This document shows, piece after piece, positions 46,588 to 56,770 of a stretch of DNA of 64,000 nt (positions are counted from its first letter, which is position 1; each line of letters begins with the position of its first letter). Origin of the DNA: Manihot esculenta. Lineage: Eukaryota > Streptophyta > Magnoliopsida > Malpighiales > Euphorbiaceae. The notes under the pieces are model-generated. The model made no database searches. It was not told the origin of the DNA and was given only the letters and a program-made list of their open reading frames with translations. The stretch is from the NCBI RefSeq assembly GCF_001659605.2, contig NC_035168.2:16486449-16550448 (forward strand). The letters run 5' to 3'. The translations under genes were made by a program, and so were the position numbers.

Positions 46588-48326
46588 GATAGAACATATT
46601 TTGGTCCATTTTATCTTGATATTATTGATGATTATTTACATGATTTCTGCTTAATTTAGTGCTCTTGACATTATTTTGCAGAAAATGGTGTAAAAGGACA
46701 TTTTAGAGAAAATCCCCCTAAAACTGCCTTAATTGGAGCAAAGGAGTGCAAGCCTGCCAAATTGAATTCAAGTGAAGCTAAATAAGGAAAGTTCTAAATA
46801 AGAAAAGTGGCAAAGAAGGAAAGAACATTCAGCCAAAGCAATTTAAAATTCAAATTTCAAATCTCTAAGTAGCCTCTTCCTTATTTAAGAAGCCAAGTCT
46901 CAAGTTGCCATATATGAAGAGCCAAATAAGGAAAGTATTTTAAAATTCAAATCTTCAAGATTCATATTCAAATTTTGAATTTCAAAATCCAGCTTATTAA
47001 GAAAGTCAAATTCAAAGATCATATGCTTACCACCTCATGCCTTGCACATTCAAAATTCAAATTGCAAAGGAGGCTCCACCTTCCTTAATTGTGCATGGGC
47101 GGCAAGGAGAGTGTGAAGGCAAGTCTTGGGTACCTTGGACAGCATCTTGAAGACATTTGGGCAGCAAACAAAGACCAAAAGACCCATTCTTGCACAAGCC
47201 ACACATGCCCATGTTTTTCCCTTCACACATGTGCATGGATGGCACATCTTGGACCAAGGGCATTTTGGGCAGCTTCTAAAAACGTGGGCAGCCTCTTGAA
47301 ACCCTAAGACAGCACCTTAAAACATATTTAAAGATCTCAAAGAGGCCATCCAAGGCAGATTGGACAGCAACTCCTTCTCCCCCATCTGGCCAAGCAAGGC
47401 GCACCATCTCCATCTCCAATTCGGTTCATCTTCCTTTGTGTTCCCCTTTTATTTTCTGTTTTGTTTCAGCCATGAGTGGCTGAAACCTTTTATTCTAGTT
47501 GAAAATTGGTTGAAACTAAAGTTGTTTTATGGATTGTGAGATCTGAACATAAACTATTTATCTTTGATTTGTTCAATATTCATACAATTTGGTGCTTGAA
47601 TCTATGATTACTTTGTTGTTTTGATCAAATTGGCCACTTGATTCTTGATTGCAAGGTAATTGATTGTTAGTTGGGATAATTTTTAGTCCGTAATTGCTGG
47701 AATTATTCTAACATAAGAACACTTGGTGTAATAACTAAGGAATTGTATGATCTAGCAACATCTCATGCGTTTGAGTAGCTAGAATTGGATCTCTCTATTT
47801 CTTCATGCAATTGACAATTGTTTTGATGCCTAAGGCCCAAGGACGTTGCTTGGCAATTTGTTAATTAGTAATTGATTAGAGGACGTCCCTAATTGATTTA
47901 ATCATAAGGAGACGCATGGTGGTGAGAAGCGTTTTTCACCTCCATAACTAATCTATTGAATCAATTAAGAGAACATAAGTTTCAATGATCAATCCAAACA
48001 ACCAAAGTGGATCCATCTCTTCAACTAGATCTTTCTCATATTGAATTTCTCTTTTATTTTAATTGCTTGCTGATTTAATTGCTTTCAGTAGTTTGCTAAT
48101 CAAATCAATCTCAAAACCCCCTTTTTACTTTTATTGCACTTTACTTTTGTTCCGCTTTCAGTTACTTACTTTCAGTTTCTCATTCAGTTTAATCTCTTGA
48201 TCTTGTTGAGAAAAATAGATAAGTTTTCAATTCTCTGTGGATTCGATCCTTTACCACTATCTGTAGTTGTAAGATTGTTGATAACCGGAAAGGTTATTTT
48301 TGACCGGCTTCGACAACCGCGAGTCA
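46588..48326 (+). repeat. 5' LTR of the Athila-like element
   Basis: About 1.74 kb. It starts TGATAGAAC, ends CGAGTCA and is followed by a primer-binding site and gag. The start was placed by the TGA/TCA pair and by the end of homology of the neighbouring inverted fragment, so it may be off by a few bases. The partner LTR lies beyond the window. Confidence 0.7.
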
Positions 48327-48331
48327 AAAAT

Positions 48332-48349
48332 TCGCGCCATTGCCGAAGA
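48332..48349 (+). other. Primer-binding site, tRNA-Asp-like
   Basis: TCGCGCCATTGCCGAAGA resembles the tRNA-Asp-type primer site usual in Athila/Tat elements, with a few mismatches. It lies five bases after the LTR. Confidence 0.7.
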
Positions 48350-51300
48350 ATTGTTCTAACTTGTTTATTTTTCTTTCATGACCAGATCTGAATGTAGGGA
48401 CACTCTACCTTACGATCCGAAAATTGCACGCACAATCAGGAGACTCGGAAAGCAAGCCACTGAGCCTTAACATTCTGCCACACATTCGGCCGTCGAACTT
48501 CATCAACATTCGACCGCCAAACCTTCCCTTCTCCAGCCGCCGAACTTCGCACCAATGGCTGAACCTAATGCACAACATGCTGTCAATGACCAAATAATTC
48601 AAGAAAATCCAGCCATTAGAGCTCCAATGCCAAGAGAAAGAACCATGAGAGAATTGGCAACACCTGTAGGTGATCAAGCACCACTTTGCATCACCTATTC
48701 TCCTCTGACAGTTCCCTTTGAACTGAAAATAGGTTTGATCCATCTTCTCCCTAAATCTAGAGGTTTGCAAAATGAAAATCCACACAAGCACTTGAAAGAG
48801 TTCAATATTGTCTATTCATCTATGAGACCTCAAGGTATTTCTGAAGATCATGTTAAGTTAAGAGCTTTTCCTTTTTCATTAGATGACTATGCTAAGGATT
48901 GGTTATTTTATTTGCCACCTGGATCTATCACTTCTTGGGATGATATGGTTATAACTTTTCTGAACAAATATTTCCCAACATCTAAAGCCATTGGCATAAT
49001 AAGAGAAATCACTAGCATAAGACAGAAACCAACTAAGGATTTATATGATTATTGGGAAAGGTTTGAAAGACTGTGTACAGATTGTCCACAACATGATATG
49101 TCAGATAAGTCCCTCATAGAATTCTTCTATGGAGGATTGCTCTCATTAGAAAGGAAGTTCATTGATGTAGCTTGTGGAGGATCCATCGCAAACAAGACAC
49201 CTAGAGAGATGAGAGATTTGATCTCAACACTTGCAGCCTCATCTAGGTAATATGGAGAAGAAAAGCAACTGCAGAGAGGAGTCAATGAGGTAAGTTCACC
49301 TACTATTTCTGAACTGACATCTGTTATGAAAGATTTTGCCATAGGACTGGTTCAACAGATTCAAGCAACCCAGCCACCTAGGCCATGTGGTATTTGTGCA
49401 TATGTAGGACATCCAACTGATCAATGTCCTACTCTTCAAGAAGACAACCAGCAAGTTAATGCCATTGGAGGATATAACAACCAGCCTAGACATGATCCAT
49501 ATTCCAACACTTATAACCCAGGTTGGAGGGACCACCCCAATCTCAGCTATGGAAGGGCCAACAACAATCAAAACTATCAGAACTATCAAAGGAATCAAGC
49601 CCAACCAGCACCTCCAAATTCCATCCAGCACCTTGAAAAGATGATGGAAACAATGGTAAATGCCATGCAAGGCATGCGACAGGACATAGGACAACTGACT
49701 GCGTCCATGAGCAAATCTGAAACGCAAGGCAAGCTCCCTTCTCAAACTGAAACTAATCCTAGACAGAATGTTAGTGCCATTACTTTGAGAAGTGGAAAAG
49801 AACTTCAAAATGCTAGTTATGAGCAAGAGAAGTAAGTAGTGCAAGAACCAATTGATTCAGAAGCCTCTCCGGCGCACTCTGTAGAGCCTCCTGCGCAATC
49901 TGCAGCACCTCCTGCACAGAAGACTAATCAAAAGGTAAGCTTTCACATTCCACCTCCTTTTCCAAAGAGATTTGAAAGAACACAAAAAGAAAAGGAAGAA
50001 AAGGAGATCCTTGACACCTTCAGAAAGGTCCAGATCAATATACCTCTGCTAGATGCTATTAAGCAGATTCCAAGGTACGCAAAATTTCTGAAAGAACTTT
50101 GCACCAATAGAAGAAAGCTTGCTGAGAGAGAAAAAGTAAGCGTAGGTGAAGTTGTTACTGTTGTGATTAAAAGAGAACTCCCTACTAAATGCAAAGACAA
50201 AGGTATGTTTGCTATTTCTTGCAAAATTGGGAACGTTGGTATTAAGAAAGCTATGTGTGATCTTGGTGCATCCATCAATGTTATGCCTCTTTCCATCTAT
50301 AATTCTCTGAATGCATGTGCACTGAAAGACACAAGAGTTGTGATTCAATTAGCTGATAGATCTGTGGTATATCCCATAGGTGTCCTAGAAGATGTGTTAG
50401 TTCAAGTAGATGAATTTGTATTTCCTGCAGATTTTTATGTGCTTGATACTAAGGAAGATAGTTGCAATACTAGTTCTAATATCCTTCTTGGACGTCCTTT
50501 CTTGAGTACTGCTAGGACTAAGATTGATGTACATGATGGTACTTTGACTATGGAGTTTGAAAGGGAAGTCATTAAATTCAATGTCTATGATGCTATGAAA
50601 TATCCACATGATATGTCCCCTATTTATGGTCTTGATATTGTTGACTGTTTAAGCCAGGAAATTTTTAATGAGAATCAAGATTGTATTCTGAATGATGATC
50701 TTTGCAGGAATGAGAGCCAGAAGGAACCAAAACTGAAAGAGACTGTCTGTAGCATCCAACAGGTACATTGCAGTCAAGCGCAGATTGAAGAAAACTCTGT
50801 TGCACCACTTCAGCAAGGACCTGCGCAAACTGAAGCCATGACCTTTCGGCCGCCAGACTCCACCACCTTTTGGCCGCCGAACTCCACCATCTTTCAGCCG
50901 CCGAATCTTTCACCTCAGCCACCGCAGCAGACTGAAACCATCTTCAATGCAGCCCTTCATCCTCCAGCCCAGGCAAACTCTTCCAGCCCGTCTTTGCAGT
51001 CAGATCTTGCGCAGAAGGAGGCTTTTGAAACCATTTCTGCGCAGACATCTTTGCAACACCTTTCAGAATCTGAAGAATGTAAGAATGACCTCCTTGAACA
51101 AATCTTCCTTGCCCAATCTGATGAGCCATGGTACGCAGATATGGTGAACTACTTAGCCACAGGTAACTTACCTTCTGACATGCCAAAGCACAACAAGGAT
51201 AAGATAAAGAAAGATGCCAAATACTATGTTTGGGATGAGCCATATCTGAGGAAACATTGTGCTGACCAAATGATAAGGAGATGTATTCCAGACCAAGAAA

Positions 51301-52167
51301 TAACTTCTTTGCTTACTTTTTGTCATTCATATAGTTGTGGTGGACACTTTGGTCCAAGAAAGACTGCTCATAAAATACTTGAAAGTGGCATGTTTTGGCC
51401 CACTATTTTTCGAGATGCTTTTCTGTTTTGCAGATCATGTGCTAGGTGTCAACAGACTGAAAATTTGAGCAACAGAAATCAAATGCCACAGAACCCCATC
51501 ATGGTCTATGAGGTATTTCACTACCAAAAAACAGACTATCAGCGACGGATTTTTCCGTCACTGATAGTCAAAAATCTGTTGCTAAAACTTTCAGCGACGG
51601 ATTTCCGACGGACTCAAATCCGTCGCTTAAAGTCATGTCGCTAATTTTTTCCGACGGATCAGGCTTCCATCGGAAATATTAGCCACGGATTTTCGACGGA
51701 TCTTAACTCCGTCGGATAAATTTGCGACGGGTTTTCCGACGGATAATTCCGTCGGAAAATTAGCGATGGAAATTTTCCGTCGGAAATATTAAGACATTTT
51801 AATAAATATTCTCACAAATTCGTCGCTAATCTGTTAAAATTCAATCACAAAAAAAATTTCCTACTTTTATTTAGATATTTCCAGTATAATCAAATAATTT
51901 ATAATTAAAAATCATATTTAATATAAATCAAATATCATTCATAATAATTATAATTAATGTTCATAATACTTAACAATATTCATAAAATTTAAAATAAATC
52001 CATAATATTTAACAATGTTCATAAAATTTAAAATAAATTCATAATATTTAACAATGGTCATAAAATTTAAAATAAATCCATAATACTTAACAATGTTCAT
52101 AAATTTAAAACTAATCTATGAATTTGTTGAACCATCTGATAAAATGTCTCAAATTCGAACCTCTAGT

Positions 52168-52326
52168 TCAAACTGATGATGATGAAGATGCGTTTGCTTG
52201 CCCCCCTAATGCTTGTGGAGTGTGCTCCTGTTTTTCTTCTTGCGCCTGTACTGCATCATCTATTTCATTCATAAAGAGCTGCTGACTATGTCCTCTACCT
52301 CTAGATGATACTGCTCTTCGAGGCAT
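52168..52326 (-). CDS. Short ORF inside the CACTA element, 52 residues
   Basis: On the minus strand it starts MPRRAVSSRGRGHSQQLF and ends in a serine run. Basic RG-rich openings of this kind are common in the accessory proteins of plant CACTA elements. It has no domain and may be the first exon of a deleted gene. Low certainty that it is expressed. Confidence 0.3.
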   Translation of the reverse strand: MPRRAVSSRGRGHSQQLFMNEIDDAVQAQEEKQEHTPQALGGQANASSSSSV

Positions 52327-52699
52327 CTGAAAAAATAATTGTCCATAATTTTAAATTAACAATAAAGACAAGCAATATATAAAATGACATTATCATCTTC
52401 TAAGTTGACATTATCATCACTATCAACACCTTCAACTTCTAAATCATCATCTGACTCTTCAGTGTCCTCTTCCTCTTCCTCTTCCTCTTAAAATTTATAA
52501 AATGACTTATTCTCTTAATCAATTTTTTAATCAATTTTAAACGTTAAAAATATTTCGTTGTTTATCCAATTTTTAAATTATTTATTATCACTACTTTTGA
52601 TTACCTCTATAAGCAATTCATCTAATTTGTTAGAAAAATATATTAACAATTAAAATATAAATATTGGAGGCCAATTTACAAAATAGTGACAAAAAAAAT

Positions 52700-52905
52700 T
52701 TAATACAGCAGGGCAGCAAGGCGGGGCAGCAGCTGTTGCAGCAGCATGCTTGCTGTGCAGCAGCAAGCTATTGCCCGGTAGCTAGCCGGGCAGCAGCTTG
52801 GCAGCAACAGCTGCCTTGCTTGTGCAGCAGCTAGCTTGCTGCTGCTGCACAGCAAGGCAGCAGCAAGCTTGCTGCTGTGCTACTGCACAATATACAAAAA
52901 GTGCT
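52700..52905. repeat. GCAGCA/AAGCTTGCTG low-complexity, hairpin-prone block
   Basis: Runs of GCAGCAG and their complements around AGCTTGCT cores alternate through about 200 bp. Inverted phrases could fold into stem-loops. It lies within the CACTA element and contains no supported gene. Confidence 0.7.
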
Positions 52906-53224
52906 GCAGCACTTATTTTTGTTTTTTAACTAATAAATGTAATTCCACATTATTTCTAACATAAATTTACAAGCTATATTTCATGATTTATAAAAATTAG
53001 TAGCATAATAATCATGTCCTCAATAATTGATGTCAACTCAAAACCCCAAATAAATAAATAAAAAATATAAAAACAAACAATTAAGCAATAAACCCATCAA
53101 ACTCAATAGCTAAGTAATCACCTAATCTTTTTCAAAATTATTAATCTAATAATTAATACAAAATTAAAAATTAGTAAGACAAGCATACATTAGGATCAAC
53201 CAATCATTCCATCACTAACTTACA

Positions 53225-53456
53225 TGGAATGGCGACGATCGGCAGCGGCGGTGAGTGGCAACGGTGGTGGCGGCAGCGGTGGCAGCTCCAGCAATGGCGA
53301 CACAGCTGCGGCAGCAGGAAAAGCAGCAAGCTAGCGGATTGGCGACAGCAACGCGTGATAGCCCGTGAACGACAGCGGCGGCAGCAGCAGCGGCGACAGT
53401 GGCAAGAAGAAGGATGGAGCAATAAGGAGAAGAGAGGAGAGGAAAAGGGTGGCTGA
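53225..53456. repeat. GGC/CAGCGG trinucleotide-rich block in the CACTA element
   Basis: Open frames in both strands here (W/Q/R-rich on plus, C/R/S-rich on minus) come from the biased composition. No domain is visible. Confidence 0.6.
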
Positions 53457-54868
53457 AATCAAAATAGAGTCCCGAAAGACATGGATTAGGTTTTTAAATA
53501 TACTTTTTGCATTTTCTGATGGATTAGTGACAGAATAAATTCCGTCGCTAATATTTTAAAAATCCGTCGCTAATCCGTCGCAAATCCGTCAGAAATATAA
53601 ACATTTAGTATTCGTCGCTGATCCATCGCTAATTCCGTCGCTAAATTTTTTTTCTCCGACGGAAGTAAATCCTGTCGCTAAATCTGTCGCTGATAGTCTG
53701 TTTTTTTTTAGTGTTTGATGTGTGGGGCATAGACTTCATGGGCCCATTCCCACCATTCTTTGGATACACTTACATCATCCTTGCAGTGGATTACGTGTCC
53801 AAGTGGGTGGAAGCTAGAGCAACTAAGACTGATGAGGCCAAGGCAGTAGTAGACTTTGTGAAGACCAACATCTTTGCCAGACATGGAGTACCAAAGGCAA
53901 TCATCAGTGACAGAGGGACCCATTTTTACAATAAGGTAGTAGAAAGCCTTCTCAGAATGCACAATGTGATCCATAGAACATCCATAGCATATCACCCTCA
54001 GACAAATGGGCAAGCTGAAGTGTCCAACAGAGAAATCAAAGCCATCCTTGAAAAGACAATATCTCCCAATTGGAAGGACTGGAGTACACATTTGGAAGAT
54101 GCTCTATGGGCCTACAGGACAGCTTACAAGACCCCCATAGGTATGTCCCCTTACAAATTGGTCTATGGGAAAGCTTGTCACCTTCCAGTTGAGCTTGAAC
54201 ACAAGGCCTATTGGGCTGTAAAGAATTGCAACATGGATGTAACGCCCCGGAAATCCGGACCGCTACCGGCGCTAGGATCCAGATCGGCGTAAGGCCGCCG
54301 GGACCCGTAGCAAGCCTAACATACATCCTGTTTACCTGTTTAATCCCATACATGATCAACAAACATACATAAGAATTAAAAACTTTTCTTTTTCTTCATT
54401 TACCAAACTCAACCTGTGCATGCACTATATTCATCATATACATAAACATTAATCCCTCTGTGGGATTTCATCAAAGCCTCAATGGGCAATATATATCCTG
54501 TGTTGAGTTGGTTCACATATACATCATAAAATAAGATCATGTACATACCAAGGGATTAACATATACTATGGTCAAGCACAACTCTATCCCCAATAACATA
54601 ATTACATAAACATAACTGTTCAAACTTTACATTCTTATCATTTGTCATGTCCACATACTCTAGCTATTACATACATATGACTTTTCTCTTCTTTTCTTCT
54701 CTATCAATCCCGTACCTGCAAACCTGGGGGTTAGGGGAGAGGGGTGAGCTAAAAGCCCAGTGAGCAGAAACTAAAAACATTATATTAAAGTTCATGCTTT
54801 CATGAGATGCATCATAACACAGACAATTCACATCAAGGGTGAACCTGTCACCAATTAGTCCCAACATA

Positions 54869-55208
54869 GTCTCGTGCCAGGCCGTAGCATGGGGTCCTGG
54901 TCTTCCTGTCATAACATACATAAAGTCTCGTGCCAGGCCGTAGCATGGGGTCCTGGTCTTCCTGTCATATCATGTATTAAGCCTCGTGCCAGGCCGTAGC
55001 ATGGGGTCCTGGTCTTCCTGTCATATCATGTATTAAGCCTCGTGCCAGGCCGTAGCATGGGGTCCTGGTCTTCCTGTCATATCATGTATTAAGCCTCGTG
55101 CCAGGCCGTAGCATGGGGTCCTGGTCTTCCTGTCATATCATGTATTAAGCCTCGTGCCAGGCCGTAGCATGGGGTCCTGGTCTTCCTGTCATAACATACA
55201 TAAAGTCT
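54869..55208. repeat. 56-bp tandem array in the left LTR, six copies
   Basis: The unit 'tcgtgccaggccgtagcatg...' recurs every 56 bp. The first and last copies have the variant tail 'ataacatacataaag', the inner ones 'atatcatgtattaag'. The right LTR has seven copies. Confidence 0.95.
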
Positions 55209-55577
55209 CGTGGACTAATTGGATCATACAGCATTCACCCACAACCACAAAGGAAAATGCAATGCAACATATTCGTGAACTAATGCAATCAGCCTATTAC
55301 ATATCATCATGATGCGTGAAGCATGCTCAAAACATTCAGTTATTTGATTTAAAACATTAAGCTTGTTTCCACTCACTTCTGGTTAGCTCTGACCAGACAC
55401 TGAAGCAGCTCACTCACTGCTGGGGTCCTCGGTTCCTCGGGTCCGAACCTACACAGGTGGACTCCAATGAGGGACCAAACATATATAAACATAACTCTAA
55501 TATATCCCCCAAAAACCCCTTAAAACATCATGAAAACATCACAGAAAATATGCATGAAATGGCTGAACAGGGCACCT

Positions 55578-55765
55578 TCGGCGGCACCTTCGGCGGCCGA
55601 AAGTCCTGGACAGAGACGAAACTCAGCTAGGTTCGGCGGCACCTTCGGCGGCCGAAAGTGCCAGACAGAGACGAAAGTCTCTTTTCGGGGGCACCTTCGG
55701 CAGCCGAAAGCTGCCTCCACAAGAGGGGTTCGGCGGCCGAAACTCCCTTCGGCTGCCGAACCTGG
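55578..55765. repeat. GC-rich dyad cluster in the transcribed part of the LTR
   Basis: Several copies of the 13-bp dyad TTCGGCGGCCGAA and variants (central GGC to TGC or AGC) are spaced 20-55 bp apart. On the element's own strand the core reads GCCGCC. This part lies downstream of the LTR TATA box, within the transcribed leader. Confidence 0.85.
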
Positions 55766-56290
55766 TTTCTGCCAAATGGCAGAAACTTGGTTCAAATGAA
55801 CCTCCTGCCTCCCAAAACCATAAATCATGCATATTTCTCAACCAAAACACACATACAAGTTCCTAGGGGTCTCAAACATGCATATACCCCATCTACCACA
55901 CTTCAAACATACACAAACAAGCTACATTGCTCAAAAATCACAACTTAAACCCATAAACCTACACATGAACCATACATGCCTTTAATCCCCAAAGATCTTC
56001 ATAAAACTTGTGTCAAGCATAAAAAGAGTTCAAGATCGACCCTTACCTCTTGAAGATCGAGAGTAGAGGCGATCTAACTTGGAGTTGGAAGAGATTTAGC
56101 TCCTTGGGTCTCCAAGCTCAAAACTTGCTCAAAACTCGATTCAAAAGCTTAAAAACTTCAAAGCAAGATGAAAACTTGTTAAAACCATGAAAGATCTAGA
56201 GGAAACACTCAAGATCGAGGGAGGAACGGTGGAGACTCACCTTGGCCGACAATGGGAGAGAAAAAGCTCGCCCGTGCGGACCAAGGGGAC

Positions 56291-56300
56291 CCTTTTATAG
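56291..56300 (-). promoter_or_regulatory. TATA box of the chromovirus LTR
   Basis: The minus-strand sequence CTATAAAAGG is conserved in the solo LTR at 13336-13345. It lies some 2 kb from the transcript's internal region, which predicts a very long leader. Confidence 0.75.
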
Positions 56301-56317
56301 TGGCTGGCCAGGCCACG

Positions 56318-56482
56318 TTCGGGGGCCGAATGTGCCTCCGCATCCATGCAATGTTCGGCGGCCGAATATAAGGTTCGGCGGCCGAACCTGCACTTCCCTC
56401 ACTTAGACTTTCGGGGGCCTAACGTGCCTCCCAAAGTCCATGCATGTTCGGCGGCCGAAAGTGAGTTTCGGCGGCCGAACCT
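56318..56482 (-). promoter_or_regulatory. Upstream array of GCC-box-like dyads in the LTR promoter
   Basis: Four perfect copies of the 13-bp dyad with GCCGCC core, plus two near copies, lie 20-180 bp upstream of the TATA box on the minus strand. AGCCGCC-type boxes are known binding sites of plant ERF transcription factors; the dyad context here is CGGCCGCCG, so binding is an inference. The solo LTR keeps a similar array at 13360-13530. Confidence 0.5.
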
Positions 56483-56659
56483 GGGTTTTTCCTTAAAGAA
56501 ATTTCATGCAAAAAAAAACTTATTTAAAATCATACTTAAAACATTAAAATACATGAAAACATTTTATAAAAACATGCTTTTACCCTTCTAGAGGTTTCCG
56601 ACACCCAAATTCCACAGGACGGTAGGAATTCCGATACCGGAGTCTAGCCGGGTATTACA

Positions 56660-56672
56660 TTCTCCCCCCCTT
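56660..56672 (-). other. Polypurine tract of the chromovirus
   Basis: On the minus strand a run of seven G followed by AGAA directly precedes the 3' LTR. This is the usual plus-strand primer. Confidence 0.85.
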
Positions 56673-56770
56673 AAGAACATTCGTCCCCGAATGTTCCTCA
56701 ACTAGTACATGCATAGCGAAACAAACATAACATACACACATATAGCACATGGAACACATCTCAACTAACC

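Larger units (their letters stand above)
51519..53713. mobile_element. Non-autonomous CACTA transposon in the integrase gene, 2.2 kb
   Basis: The ends are CACTACCAAAAAACAGAC and, inverted, CACTAAAAAAAAACAGAC, sharing 'acagactatcagcgacgg'. A 3-bp duplication, TTT, flanks them (51516-51518 and 53714-53716). Many subterminal copies of 'tccgtcgc' and 'tccgacgga' in both orientations occupy the first 270 bp and the last 200 bp. No transposase domain was found; only a short open frame (52168-52326) and GC-rich low-complexity DNA are present. Cutting it out with one TTT restores the integrase reading frame. Confidence 0.93.
48378..54237 (+). pseudogene. Athila-like gag-protease-integrase polyprotein lacking reverse transcriptase
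   Basis: One frame runs from the ATG at 48378 to the CACTA insertion at 51519 and resumes at 53714, broken only by three TAA codons (48468, 49248, 49833). The start (LPYDPKIARTIRR) is like Athila gag. The gag core covers 48660-49250, a CCHC knuckle (CGICAYVGHPTDQC) is near 49387, and the protease site (DLGASINVMP) is near 50257-50287. Reverse transcriptase and RNase H should follow, but a proline/glutamine-rich linker (50640-51060) leads straight to the integrase HHCC finger (HSYSCGGH...CRSCARC). After the CACTA element come the catalytic DFMGP and ISDRG motifs and the glutamate in [11 protein letters not shown]. The frame ends at 54237, where the chromovirus is inserted. It is a non-autonomous derivative by structure. 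Confidence 0.88.
54238..56659 (-). repeat. 3' LTR of the chromovirus, 2422 bp
   Basis: Nearly identical to 62015-64000 over the shared part. It has six copies of the 56-bp array and one extra GC-rich segment of about 56 bp (near 55590-55645) that is absent from the other LTR. Confidence 0.95.

Noticed and set aside
47050..47307. Cysteine-rich short frames in the Athila-like LTR
   Set aside because: They overlap in three frames on both strands within an LTR and match no known small cysteine-rich protein pattern that I recognise.
53229..53456. Plus-strand frame rich in W, Q and R, and its minus-strand C-rich partner
   Set aside because: Both come from trinucleotide-biased DNA in a CACTA element and show no domain.
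54869..55208. Regular 56-bp repeats resembling a CRISPR-like array
   Set aside because: The copies are adjacent and nearly identical throughout with no variable spacers. They lie in a plant LTR and recur in its partner LTR, so this is a tandem minisatellite.
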